This document shows, piece by piece, positions 13,048 through 23,714 of a stretch of 64,000 nucleotides of DNA. The stretch comes from Mesodorylaimus sp. YZB2_4. Its lineage: Eukaryota; Nematoda; Enoplea; Dorylaimida; Dorylaimidae. The DNA is taken from positions 1,116,001 through 1,180,000 of the forward strand of contig JASANH010000938.1 of assembly GCA_030248295.1 (NCBI GenBank), given 5' to 3'. Below the pieces are notes generated by a model, which worked only from the letters and a program-made list of their open reading frames with translations, was not told the DNA's origin and made no database searches. The position numbers and the translations under genes were made by a program. How positions within the stretch are numbered: the stretch's first letter is position 1; each line of letters starts with the position of its first letter.

Positions 13048-13979
13048 AAATGAAACTTTGCAGACAGCCTTAGTTTCGTTAGAAACTTCGGTCCGATCGT
13101 TGTCTTACTGTAGAACGACCACACCAGTGGCTGCATTGTTGCGGGCTTTTAGAGACCTTGTGGAGGCGGACCAGTTTCCCTCGCCTCGCCGTGCTGAACC
13201 ATAATGGTGATGTAGTACACGTACAGTAACAGTCGAGGGATGTTTGGCTCACATTTTACAACTGGCCTTGTACATACATGCTGTCGTGTGCAAAAACGGT
13301 GAGCGACAGAACTGAAAGGCGTCCGTTTCGTGTATATGAAACCTTGTGGGTCGCCATTGCCAAGCTTCCTTGGCGAAGCTGACAGATGACCACACATTAT
13401 CCGACCAAGTGTAGGACAGCATGCGCAAGGTTCGCTCAACCAACAGAAAACTCATGACCAGCTTCATGTGACACCATCTGATATTTCGATGACATAAAAA
13501 TGCCCTAAAGCCACCACTGTTCCTGGCAATTTTCCATTCCTCTCACGTTCCAATCAACTGTGCAACTCGGAACATAAATTCTTTGATCAGAGACGAATAA
13601 AAACAAAAACAAGCCTCCTTTGATTCAACAAGGGCTTTCTTCATCCATAACCTATCCTGCTTTTATTTGATACCAAAATGGGATCCCTGGTTCATTGGGG
13701 AAGTGTATTTTCAGCCGTTCACTCCAGCACCACCACATGCGTCTGCCTCGTTTGCCAAACTAGGGCAGAAGGGTGCTGGAAGCGCACTAATGAAAATAGG
13801 CACTATGTGATCTTATCACCCGAAAACAGGAATTGGTCTAGTGAGATTATTACGTAACTGTTTTTCTGACGACCCATTCACCTTATTTTTCAAGAATTTC
13901 GGCTGGGTATGAAATAGCAGATGAAAATGAAATAGTCCATGCCGCCACCCGCTAAGTCAGGAGACTAGCGGAAGGGGAA
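13048..13979. other. Intergenic, no gene seen
   Basis: No convincing coding sequence on either strand. A 72-codon minus-strand ORF (13467-13249) has no recognisable features. The right end should contain the collagen promoter. Confidence 0.5.
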
Positions 13980-14915
13980 ATGGAAGCGAGTAAGATCGCG
14001 GCCTCGTGTGCTGTTGGCTTCAGCACAATATCCACGTTGACCTGCATTATCTTAGAGCCAACCATGCACAAGCAAATCAATGAATTGCATGATGATATCA
14101 CGACAGAGATGGAAAAGTTCAAGGTAAGTCGATAGTCGTCATAGATGCAGACTCGGCTGACGGTACGAGATTCATCACAGACAGACGCTGATGGGATGTG
14201 GAGGGACTTGATGGATATTAGAATCAAACCAAGGCAGCCGATACACGGAGCTTCAAGATCTTTTATGTAGCTTTGCTGATATGGCTCTGCGCGTAAAGAC
14301 TCTGAGTCCGTCCCGCCAGAAATGCGGTTAGTAAAACATCTGGACAGTCAGACCAGCTTCATTGGGAAAAGCTGCTAATGTGTTTCAGAATGCAATCCTT
14401 GGAGCATCTGCGCAGCTGGGTCTGCCGGTCCACCCGGTGCACCTGGCATGGATGGTGATAATAATATAAGCATTTCACTGCTGCAGTTCGCAGCGGCCCA
14501 TTTTAGGAACAGCTGGTGATCCTGGAAAGGAAGGCACTCCTGGCAAAGACTACGTTCTTGCACCTGGATGTCCTGGCCCGAAATCTGGTGGGCCAGGTCC
14601 ACCAGGAAATCCTGGCGCACCAGGTAAGTATACTTAACTCTATTGCTTACGGTATCTACTGTATACTTGCCGTGATTCTCTCATTTCAGGCCCCGCTGGA
14701 CCCATGGAGCCACCCGGACCACCTGTAAGTCTGTCACTGAGACTGACACCGTCATCATTGAGATTCTCTTCCTAAAATTATAACGATCATAGGGGACCCC
14801 CTCCCTGCACAAGTTAGTTCTTACTTGCTCCGTTCATGGCAATGGGAAGTATAAAGATCAACCCATTCATTTCTTTGTAGTCTTTGTAGAGTACTGTCCG
14901 TTCAGTTTCAACTAA
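13980..14915 (+). CDS. Short nematode cuticle-type collagen, possibly degenerate
   Basis: The first exon (13980-14123) encodes the nematode cuticle-collagen N-terminal domain: a signal-anchor helix (GFSTISTLTCIILEP) and ELHDDITTEMEKFK. Exon 2 begins at 14181 (TDADGMWRDLMDI). Then come RQKCECNPWSICAAG and Gly-X-Y repeats in exons 14389-14454, 14507-14623, 14690-14724 and 14793-14915. To stay in frame, exons 2 (to 14233) and 3 (14271-14326) need a 37-nt intron with a GC donor; read straight through, a TAG follows. The collagenous part is only about 20 triplets and interrupted (for example PMEPPGPP), and the end (HGNGKYKDQPIHFF) is not collagen-like. The modelled product of about 197 residues is short for a family usually near 300. 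It may be a decayed copy. Cuticle structure would be the role if functional. Confidence 0.6.
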
Positions 14916-15223
14916 AGCAAGGAAGACTTCGATATAGCAAAGATCTCTTGCTGCTCAACTTTTCTCTCTTGTTTTTGGATCTATTATTCAGCAAACTTCT
15001 TTAACACTATTAAATTTTTCGAATTTCGCGCGTGTTATAAGTATTACATGGTTGCACCACATGTGCGCTGACGTCAACGACCGTCGGAAAATTTTAGAAA
15101 AATTGAATCGAATCGAATCTAAGGTGTTCGCTTTCATCAAAGTTCGCCTTGCTGTGATTTTTCCTTGTACTCCTTCCTTTTGTCCTGATTGCTTTATTCA
15201 ACAACTTCTCTATCCTTATTAGA

Positions 15224-16212
15224 ATGTCTGATAATACTGATCTACCGCGGTATACAAGGGCGCAGGTCGCAGAACACAATACGTCCAAGTCGCTATGGCT
15301 AATTTTGGAGGATAAAGTTTACGATATCACCAAGTTTATGGATGAGGTACTGCAATAAAACACTTGAGTGTGTAAGGAACGACGGAAGGTCGAACTGCTT
15401 TTGTCTTTTAGCATCCCGGTGGCGAAGAAGTTCTCCTGGAACAAGGCGGCGGCGACGGCACTGAATCGTTCGAGGATGTGGGCCATTCTTCGGATGCCAG
15501 GGAAATGCGGAAACAGTATTTGATTGGCGAATTAGTCGACGAAGACAAGAAGACAAAGTCTCAGAAAGTACTCCATATTTGCCATCAACTTTTCTTTGGT
15601 AGAGGGACTGAGACTGGGGTGATTTCAACGGACTGCAGTTTGGTCTTGCCTTCGATGATTTTTCGATAAGAGAGCATTCAATCGACGAGGGAGGCGACTA
15701 CACAGGCTTAGTAAAATTGAGACGGCGAATTTAGGTCGTCTTATTGGGGACTTTATCATCAGTAGTGAACTTTTCTTACGGCCGTAAATGAGTAGGCTCA
15801 ACCAGAATGCGATGTTGCCGACTTCGCCGGTTGTCTTTATCATGTTGGTTATGTACCTTTTAGGCGACCCCGACCGTCAAAGTGGATCAGTCCGTATTAC
15901 TTAGCCCGTAAGTACAGTGCAAAATCCCAGTTTTTAGGTGTGGGACTTCAGCACTCCCAACGAAAGCAGGTTTATAGCTCGAGCTGGGTTTCATCGGTAG
16001 TAAATATGACAATGAGTAACCAGCAGCTATGTACAGAAATATTGGCCTGTAATGTAGTTGTGAGACTGAGGGCAATTCGTATTCTAGTGGTCGATGATTA
16101 TTGACTACGCTGCTTTTACAGGACTTGGACCAACTGGCTGATTCCAACTGCACTAGCAATCGGTGTCTTCCTAGTGTATCGTTTGGTATTCGGTAGCTCA
16201 GCCTCGGAATGA
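15224..16212 (+). CDS. Tail-anchored cytochrome b5
   Basis: Four exons, 15224-15346, 15412-15567, 15864-15907 and 16122-16212, give a complete 137-residue protein. The fold is clear: [24 protein letters not shown], then [11 protein letters not shown] with heme ligand H42, and [10 protein letters not shown] with second ligand H66. The C-terminus is a single hydrophobic anchor ([20 protein letters not shown]) with a short polar tail, as in microsomal or outer-mitochondrial cytochrome b5. It donates electrons to desaturases, P450s and other ER enzymes. All family landmarks are present and the length is typical. Confidence 0.96.
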
Positions 16213-16692
16213 TGGTGGATATGACAGAAGAATAATTTCGGGACCGCGAGTCGCAAATGACGTTGGTGCCTCCGCCTGTTTCAGTTGTTCACTTCACCCC
16301 TCTAGTTTTGTGTGATTGTAAAATTTGATAGCCTAATTTTTATAGTTCATAGGGAGTTTCTTATGCGATGATTAGAGCGTTGAGACTGATTCACTTACCT
16401 AAAAGTAGCTTTTTCAAATCGTATAACTTTTTTCAACTACACAAGGGTATTTTCAAATGTGATGGGCAATACATGGTGGACAAAGGTTTGTTGCTAGACT
16501 GTGAGACTGGCAGGTCGAGTGTTTCGATATCAGCAGTGTCTTCTCTCGATAAGCATTGTGCCTAAGAACATTACTTTACACTCGGACTGTGCAGTGTGGA
16601 CGTTAGGTAGTGACTCGTGTCAGTTAAGTGATGTCGCGGCTGCCGAGCGGTGGCTGTTGAGATTGACCGAGTGGTCGTTCATAGGTGAAAAT
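16213..16692. other. Intergenic, no gene seen
   Basis: Lies between two genes on the same strand. It should hold the cytochrome b5 3' UTR and the promoter of the next gene. No other feature is supported. Confidence 0.5.
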
Positions 16693-18174
16693 ATGTCCTC
16701 CGGTAAAAAAGGTGGTAAAAAGAGTGGCAGTGACAAGAACTTACGTGAGAAACTCGGCGTATTTTGGCGGCAGTACATAATAAGTATGGATCTTGACTAA
16801 GAGTTTTAGCGGTCGATAACGGGCGCATGATTTTAGGGAAGAAAAACAAAAATGCGAGTACGTACTCGAAGCGAGCTGGGTCGACTGCGGACAAACCATT
16901 GACACCGGAAGAGAAGAATAGGTTGGCGGCTGAAATGGCGGCCAGTGCTTTCGGTTTGGACAAGGTAAGGTCTTCATTTTCAACTCGCACTCTGTCTTCA
17001 GTCTTTATTTCTAAACTAGAAAACGAAAGCTCAAGTGACCAAGGCACTCGCGGCCGAAATGCAAAGACTTCATCAAGAACGCGAGCGGCGTCGGCGAGAG
17101 CTTATTGAAGCCACCGAAGTAAATTTGCCGTGGGGAAAGGTAAACACGTTTTCGCTATTGTTCGGTTTGGTAACGACGTCCCAGAATGTAATTCGCTCAC
17201 GATCAGCTGCGTTGGAAGGAGCACTGCACTGGATATTGAGTGGATGGCCTTGGTGGGTAGCGACTAGTTTCTGTTTCTTGCAGAAGCCGTACGCCAAGCT
17301 GACGGTGAAACACGTCCCGAAGCCATCGCTTGGTGCAACCGTGTTTCCGATCAAATTGGAGCCGAAATTCGCACCGAAGAAGGCGGGCGGCAAAGGAGCT
17401 TCGATGGAGGCCGATCTGTGGGGCGATGACGAGGCATGGAAGCCGGTTGCTGTTGCTCAACCTGGGCCTACTCTGGAAGAGCAAAGAAAACTGTGGCTCG
17501 AAAAGTCTGCCAAGAGTGGTTCGGCGGCTGGCGAAGGCACGGTTCTCCAAGCAACGCCCATGAAAACCTCCGCCATGCTAGCTGGCCCACCAACGACTGC
17601 GTCTCAGGCGAGTTCGATGCAAGCGGGGCCGCCATCTGCCGTGACTCAGTCGTACGGATCACAACCCACCGCCTTACAAATCGATGACGACGCGGTCAAA
17701 GAAATCCACTCGCACACATTCGGCCAAATGCTGCAGAATATTTTGGTAAGACTTTCTTCAAAATCTTTCTGATCTTTGATTATTATAAAATTCTCCTTTC
17801 AGTTGGAGGCAGCACAAACTCAAATGCAAAAGCAACAGAAAGCGAAAAAGGGCCATCATGTCGCAAAACCGAAAACAAGCCCGTCATCACCAAAAATGAA
17901 GAAGCCTCAAGACATGACACCCGATGAACTGATCGAGCTGCGCAGGAAAGACCCGGGTCTCTGGGATCAACATACGCGTCAAAATACGGTTCTCTCGTTC
18001 GGCTTGATCGCGCCTACTGAAGAGGATATCGCTCGTGGAAAGAAGACGGCATCAGGGAAGAAAAAGACCAAAGTCACGTTCGACGACGAGGTGGACGTGG
18101 CTGTGGCTCCGGTCGGTCGCGACTTCCAATTCAACGAACGAGTACAGAAATCAAAGGCGTCGTTGAGAAAATGA
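16693..18174 (+). CDS. Unrecognised 377-residue basic protein with possible PP1 docking motif
   Basis: Five exons, 16693-16744, 16837-16964, 17020-17139, 17284-17745 and 17803-18174, join in phase. I do not recognise the family. The N-terminus is Lys/Gly/Ser-rich. A helical segment follows (PLTPEEKNRLAAEMAASAFG, then a basic RERRRRELIEATEVNLPWGK). A conserved-looking acidic/aromatic patch reads ADLWGDDEAWKP. The middle is Ala/Ser/Pro-rich and probably disordered. The end contains MTPDELIELRRKDPGLWDQH, then KTKVTFDDE, where KVTF fits the RVxF consensus for protein phosphatase 1 docking. No signal peptide or membrane segment is seen, so it is cytosolic or nuclear. Splice phases and sustained composition make a real gene likely; function is unknown. 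Confidence 0.8.
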
Positions 18175-18298
18175 TTCGAAAAGCTTGTGGTAGTGTCTGC
18201 AGTTGTGAAGTACCCCTGATAATCTCTGAACATTTTTTCGTGTAAAGCCAGCATGACGCTAAGCTGAAGTGCAAAACCCGCAGATAAAGTGGTCAGAG

Positions 18299-21200
18299 TC
18301 ACAGTTTCAATGTATTTTCATCAGGTTTCACTATCTTTAAGTGCCTTTTTGGGAAATCGCGAACAGTCGATTTCGTACTCGCTGGGCCCGTAATCTTCCT
18401 AGCTTTGTGCTTTAGATTTTCGATAGGCGCGTTGTCGAGAGTGATGACATCAGTACGGTGCGAACTATCTGTGACCTTGAAGGTGAGACTGTTGCTGCGG
18501 GTAAGCTGGCTGTCGGAAGTTGCCTTATGGCTTGCATCCGCGTATTGAAAATCGACCACTGGGCGAGTCGTGTCGGCATCAAAGAATCGTCGACGACGTG
18601 TCCGCTTGGCCTTGTAGGACTCGTTGAAGCGCTCGACCAAGATGGAAACGGGGAAAGCTAGAACTAGAATTCCGCTAACGCAGGCGAATCCAGCGCATAT
18701 TTTGCCGATGATTGTCCTTGGTGTCACGTCGCCGTACCTGAAAAGAGGGCAGATGTGATATGAGAAGCTAGGAGATGGTGGGAGGGTGTACCCGGTCGTG
18801 GTCAGTGTCACCACTGCCCAATAGAACGAAGCCGGTATGCTCGTGTAGGGCGTATCGTCCATGTCCTTTTCCACGTAGTACATGAGCGATGAGAAGATAG
18901 TTATGCTAAGCATTAAGAACAGGACCAGCACTCCCAGTTCTTGCCGACTTTTAGCCACCGTGTTCCCGAACAGTTTCAGGCTCTCGAAATAGCGAGCCAA
19001 GCGGAGAACGCGGAAAATACGGAGCATTCGGAGGATCCGGAGGACGACCATCAGAGTCGACACGCTGCTGAGTGTGGTCGTAGCACCCACCAGACGCAGC
19101 AATAACTCCATGTAGTAGGGGGCAGTGGCCAGGATATCAATGATGTTCATGAACGACTTCATGAACAGGCGTTTGTCAGGGAAGCTGACAAAGCGGAAGA
19201 CCAGTTCGATGGTGAACCATACGATGCATGTGGCTTCGATGATGTCAAATGCCAGTGCACTCGGGCAGTTTTCATTGAACTTTTCGCCGGATGACGGCTG
19301 ACGAGGGCCTTCTGGTGTCGAAGGATTTGACGAGTCGTTGGATGTGGAATTGATAGGATCGAGAAGGGGTGGCTCATCGATGCATTGAAGTTCGGGAATC
19401 GTGCTAAGTATTAAGTTGATGATGGAAGAGAGGATGAAAAAGACACACAGGCCGTTGAAAATCTGAAAGCGTAAGTGTTACAGACAGGAATGTATGCAAA
19501 AGGTTCTGGTACTATGAGACACTGACGAGCAATGGGATGACGTATGGTCAGGGGTCTGCCTTTCACGCCGGGTGCGCAGGTAGGGGCAAGTGTTCGACTC
19601 GCGGTCTGGCATATCATGTCGTGTATAATGCGTCCTTTCACCCTCGAGTGCGCATAAGCGTTTCGTGATGTGGTAAAACATGAACATGAATATGAGCTGC
19701 TGCCTCTTATGGTACCTAACTTAAGTCGAGGCCGAGGGGCTAAATTAGTCTACCTTTTCTTTAAATTTTTGAGGGCTGAAGCCCGTTTTGCATATAGCCG
19801 GCCAGCAGTCAAACCTTATAAGCAGGGCTGTGCGGGGGACCGGCACGCACAGCAGCATCCCTCTCCGTGTCTCCACTAGGAGCACCTCCACGCGAGGGCA
19901 TCCTGGACAGGACACCGACTTCCTCGGACGATGGCGGGTGGGCTGTGAACCCTGTCGGTGTTCGACAGCCGAGACTGTTTCGTCATTTGGCTTCCGTCTC
20001 TCCACTCAGAGCACCTCGACGGTACCAGGTGAGTCACCCACGGCCTGGCGTGCAAGGTCAGCCGGGGTTTATGGTTCGCAAACCGACCTCCTTCACCGGG
20101 GATCGAACCAGGGACGAGTTCAGCCACTCCCCTCAAGAAATAGGGAGAGACTAATACCGAACCGTTGCACCACCGCGGCCGCTAAATGAGTCTACCCCGC
20201 TAAGTTCGAATTTACAGCACAGTATACTAGCAGTATTCAACTCCCCTTATCGTGATCGAAACAACATCTTCGTTTTCTGTGGTCTCTGCCCCAAAAGGGC
20301 GTTTACCAGAGTCTGATGAGTGGAGAAAAAACGTATAGTCAGAAGTTTGCACCTTCTGAGGCAACCACGGTGATGTAAAAGTTCAGCGTCTACCTGCATT
20401 TCTTTGGGCACGGGACTGAGCTCATTTTGGGTTCAATTCCCGGAGACAGAGACCGGTTCGTAAAGCAATCTTGCTGATCTCGCGCAACATGCTGTAGAAT
20501 AGCTCACCCGCTCGGTCCCCTCGAGGTGCTCTGAGTGGAGAGACGAAAACCTACACTACTGTAAGGGGTAGCCAGTTCCGACAGGGTTGTAGCTAGCGCA
20601 CCCAGGCGGCGGGAGATAGGAACATTTAAAAAAAATTAAAAATAAGATTTAAAAACAGGGTTCCGAGCCCGCCGCCATTGCCTGTGGAAGTCGACGTCCC
20701 GTCCAGGGGCCTCGTGTCAGCTATCTTGCAGCTGGTTCCCTCGCCGCCTTGATTATAAGGTTTTATATCTGCCTAAGTGGCTCAAGTGGGGGGGGGGGGG
20801 TGCAAAAACCAGCCTTACAAGTCAACCGTGCTTCCAGTGCACTGAAAGCGCGTTTTACTCAAAGCACTAGATGCTTTTAGTGCTGAAAGCATCTAGTGCT
20901 CATGAGCACTAGATTTCAGTGAGTGACTTCCGATCTGTAAAAAACTACCCGGATTCTTACAAAGACTCTCCTGAGTGGAACTACGCCCTGCTTTGAATTG
21001 AAATCTGCTCATTTATAAACAAAAGACTTCCTTAACTAAAAACCAGTTATCACCGTTGACGAAACATCGTGTCCTGTTCTCCGCTGCAGCCACCTTCCTC
21101 ACGTATCCAAGTAGGTCCTTATTGTCAGTCTGTTTTCATGGTCTGCATAATACTGTACAAAATCAAGCCGTAAATAGCTTTTTTTGTCTCTTGCTGTGCT

Positions 21201-22257
21201 CTCTGCTCTCATGGCAGAGAGCGAGCAAGTCCTGATTTTTTTGCGCTTTCATGCAGAATAGCCTGTATGGTAGACCTGATGATTCTCTGCTAGATAGCCT
21301 AAAAGTTGCTGCGCAGCCGTATTACACGCCTCTGCATTGTAGTAACTCGGCCTGAAATATAGTTTGATACTATGCGACACATTCGGACGGATTGAAAAAA
21401 GTCCTAAAAGCGGCGCCGCATAGAGCACTTGCAATACGGCCTATCCTTGCGCACCAGGTACTGTATGTTCAACAGAGACTGTCCAGCAGGTTACAGAAAG
21501 TGCGAAAGCTGCAATCTGCTTCATCGTTCTTGAAGCAGCTCCAGCAGGAGTTTGAGTAAATAAACATTTCATCAACAAACCCGAAAAACAGAGGGGCTCT
21601 GCTTACCCGTGCTGGCAGCCACGAGGATGGCCCGTAACAAATTCTCCATAAGAATCGCTTACATTTCACCCATCGCCTCTTTTCAGCATTTAAGCCAATT
21701 TTTAGCGCATCGGCCAAAGATAGTCGTTTCCCAGTCGAGGTTCGAATCCTTGCACCCCCGTTCTCTTCTCGCATCCCTTCTTTCTCCTCTTCATGTCCTC
21801 CTTCGTCCATTTCGTCGAAATGGACACTACCAAAGTTTTCAGAGTCGTCATCGAGACTCTCATTCTCTTCTTCTCCCCAACAGCATTCGGCCATGGGCAC
21901 ATTTTTTAGACGCCAGAACTTCAGTTCGTCTTGCAAAGCTTTTTCGCAGACAGAAGGGGGACAGTGAAGATGTCTGGTGTACAAGTACTGCAACACAATT
22001 TCGAACATCGCCGGTGTCCGTTCAATAAACCATCGTTGTTGCAGGTTGGTGATACGGCGCATAGCCAGCAATCGTCGACGTTCACTCTCCCCAAATTCCG
22101 AGTTGGTGTACCCTGAACTAGCTAACAAGGCGAATAGGGATCCCACGTGGGACCTGGCCACTGACTCGGGCACCTCGTACTCTCGACCACTCACATTGAG
22201 TCGAAGAAAAGGTGGCAAGGATCTGGTCGATTCAGGTTGCGAATGATATTTGCTCAT
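18299..22257 (-). CDS. Voltage-gated K+ channel alpha subunit, non-Shaker (Shab/Shaw/Shal-like)
   Basis: Three exons, 22257-21607, 19462-18792 and 18737-18299, join in phase to 586 residues, with introns of 2144 and 54 nt. Exon 1 encodes the T1 tetramerisation domain (FLRLNVSGREYEV). It holds H98-X5-C104-X20-C125-C126, the zinc-site pattern that separates Kv2, Kv3 and Kv4 types from Shaker. An acidic linker follows. Exon 2 encodes S1 (FNGLCVFFILSSIINLIL), an extracellular loop with two NxS/T sites, S2, S3, the S4 sensor (LRILRMLRIFRVLRLAR) and S5. The 54-nt intron cuts the selectivity filter, which reads TTTGYGDV after splicing. S6 has ILVLAFPVSILVERF with the PVS gating bend. Which subfamily it belongs to is uncertain. 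It converges with the gene ending at 18174. Confidence 0.94.
19535..19690 (+). mobile_element. tRNA-derived SINE-like repeat, family B copy 1
   Basis: Lies in the first intron of the K+ channel gene. GGTCTGCCTTTCACGCC resembles a tRNA-Glu anticodon arm, and TGTTCGACTCGCGG a T-arm (box B). It aligns over about 70 bases with 38130-38215, including the non-tRNA flank ATATCATGTCGTGTA. Diverged, not a functional tRNA. Confidence 0.6.
19770..20182 (-). mobile_element. tRNA-derived SINE-like repeat, family A copy 1 (most complete)
   Basis: On the minus strand it begins with GCGGCCGCGGTGGTGCAACGG, where TGGTGCAACGG (20172-20162) fits pol III box A. GGTTCGATCC (20109-20100) fits box B, in the spacing expected of a tRNA head. 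The body contains GTGCTCTGAGTGGAGAGACG and ACAGGGTTCACAGCC; the end has TTATAAGGTTTG. The same blocks occur at 20434-20787, 32735-33195 and 59880-60125. Located in K+ channel intron 1. Confidence 0.75.
20434..20787 (+). mobile_element. tRNA-derived SINE-like repeat, family A copy 2
   Basis: GGGTTCAATTCCCGG (box B), GAGGTGCTCTGAGTGGAGAG, a second block GGAAGTCGACGTCCCGTCC, and a 3' TTATAAGGTTTTA match family A. An AT-rich segment (about 20625-20660) appears inserted in the middle. It sits head to head with copy 1 within the same intron and ends near a run of 13 G (20788-20800). Confidence 0.65.
20863..20900. repeat. Perfect 15-bp inverted repeat (foldback)
   Basis: AGCACTAGATGCTTT at 20863-20877 is the exact reverse complement of 20886-20900, with an 8-base loop. 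A third partial copy (AGCACTAGA) follows. In RNA it would form a strong hairpin inside the K+ channel intron. Confidence 0.85.
21735..21759 (+). other. tRNA T-arm-like sequence inside a channel exon
   Basis: CGAGGTTCGAATCCTTG can pair as a 5-bp T-stem with a 7-base loop, followed by CACCCCC. It lies antisense within exon 1 of the K+ channel, in the linker between T1 and S1 that reads ARIRTSTGK in the channel frame. No 5' tRNA half is present. Confidence 0.4.
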
Positions 22258-23234
22258 TTTGTATTTCTGGCACTCTCGAGTGGCTCGTCCGAGAGACGCG
22301 TCGATCTGGCTTGATTTATAGATGTCTGGCTCGTGAACCGCTTAGCTAGTTTCCAGAGCCGGTATGAGATAATGAGGCAATAGGTACGAACTCGAATTCG
22401 GAAGAGTTAAAACGACCAATTCCATAAAATCTGGTTGTCGTTCGCTGATACGCTCTCTGGTATGTGCACCCCTTTTGTAGCGGGATAATGCACCAATGGC
22501 AAGCAGTCGATTATGTCCACCCTGTATGGCAAGTTCGTGACTGCGTAACCCTATTTATGCTCTTCCTTGAATCGGTTAAAGTCGTTTTGGACCTTGATAA
22601 TTCGTTCGAATCTGCTCTTTTGTGGTGAGAATAGGACTGGCAGGCGGGCGTGGTGGACGCGGAGCTGGCTTCAGTTCCTGACTTGGACGTGTTGGCAACG
22701 GCATGATAACTGGCCTGTTTGAGTGACTAGTATGGCCGTGACGTCGTGTACAGCGCACCTACCTATGTAGGGCGTTGGCAGACAACTTCGTCGGTCGTCT
22801 CGTCTCTGGGAAGTTCCACTTTTGATAACCGGCAACCGGCCCTTATACCGTAGAACGGTTGCATTCAAGGCCAGCTGACCGTGTCTTACTGTTAAAAGAA
22901 GAATGACAAGATTATAGGGAGAAAAAGAGATTTTGCCTGAGGGCTAGGTAGCCTACGAATTCCAGCGATACGCACATTCTTGGCCAGCCCATGTGCGTCC
23001 AACAGAACAAATTTTTAGCATAGACAATTTTCGTGTCAGTCACGCCCACAGGTGTCCAAACTTTCCTATGTTGATATGTGACGTTAGGCAGAGAACTAGT
23101 TATTTGTGTTCATTGTGTGTCAGGCACTTGTTTAGGGTACCTTTGTGTCAGGGGTTGGGACACACCCAAAACGGACATGCTTTCGTGCAGGGTGCTTGTG
23201 TTTGCTCAGATCACACTTTCTCCTCTCTCACATC
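22258..23234. other. Intergenic between divergent genes, no gene supported
   Basis: Contains the upstream region of the K+ channel and of the four-helix protein. A 60-codon minus-strand ORF (22758-22576) with a Pro/Arg-rich stretch is open, but nothing else supports it. Confidence 0.45.
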
Positions 23235-23714
23235 ATGTCCTTCGATCACAGATTCCGCTGCACCATGACTACATGCCTGCTAGTGATAGCTATCATCGAA
23301 CTGATAGGCATGTTCCTGTTGTTAATCGATGCTGGTATCAGCTGTTTTCAAGACTGCATCACTGGCCCATACGCTTGGTTTTCACTCACCCAATTAATTA
23401 TTAGCATTCTCGGTTTCCTCACTGCTTTGCCGGTGGTGGCAGAAACATTTATGGGAGCCAGGAGGGAATATCGCTCGCTCCCTCCATATTTGGGATCGCA
23501 AACCGTAGCAATCAGTATCCTCCTATTTGCGCTAGTCGTCGTGTTTCTAGTCGCGGGCATTGGCGAAAGGACGCCTCTCGTCTTGGGCGTGTGGATATTT
23601 AGCACGGTTGCGTTTATGATTTTGGAACTATGGTTCTTCGCGGTCGTCTTGAAATGTTATTGGCTGTTCCAAAAGGAGTGCAAATTGGAGGCGCCTTGCA
23701 ACTCTGTCTTGTAG
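23235..23714 (+). CDS. Small four-helix membrane protein, unrecognised family
   Basis: A single exon encodes 159 residues starting MSFDHRF; I chose this Met because upstream residues are not membrane- or signal-like. Four hydrophobic helices lie at about 12-34, 45-67, 92-112 and 120-145. A Cys-containing first loop (ISCFQDC) and a loop with SLPPYLGS follow. The C-terminus ends in a Cys-rich tail (CYWLFQKECKLEAPC) that could be lipid-modified. The layout resembles nematode tetraspan proteins of the LAPTM/DUF7027 kind, but no signature motif was recognised, so function is unknown. Confidence 0.75.
   Translation: MSFDHRFRCTMTTCLLVIAIIELIGMFLLLIDAGISCFQDCITGPYAWFSLTQLIISILGFLTALPVVAETFMGARREYRSLPPYLGSQTVAISILLFALVVVFLVAGIGERTPLVLGVWIFSTVAFMILELWFFAVVLKCYWLFQKECKLEAPCNSVL

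Noticed and set aside
19745..20189. Overlapping ORFs of 86-133 codons in the K+ channel intron
   Set aside because: They coincide with the GC-rich SINE copy, have no domain and occur on both strands.
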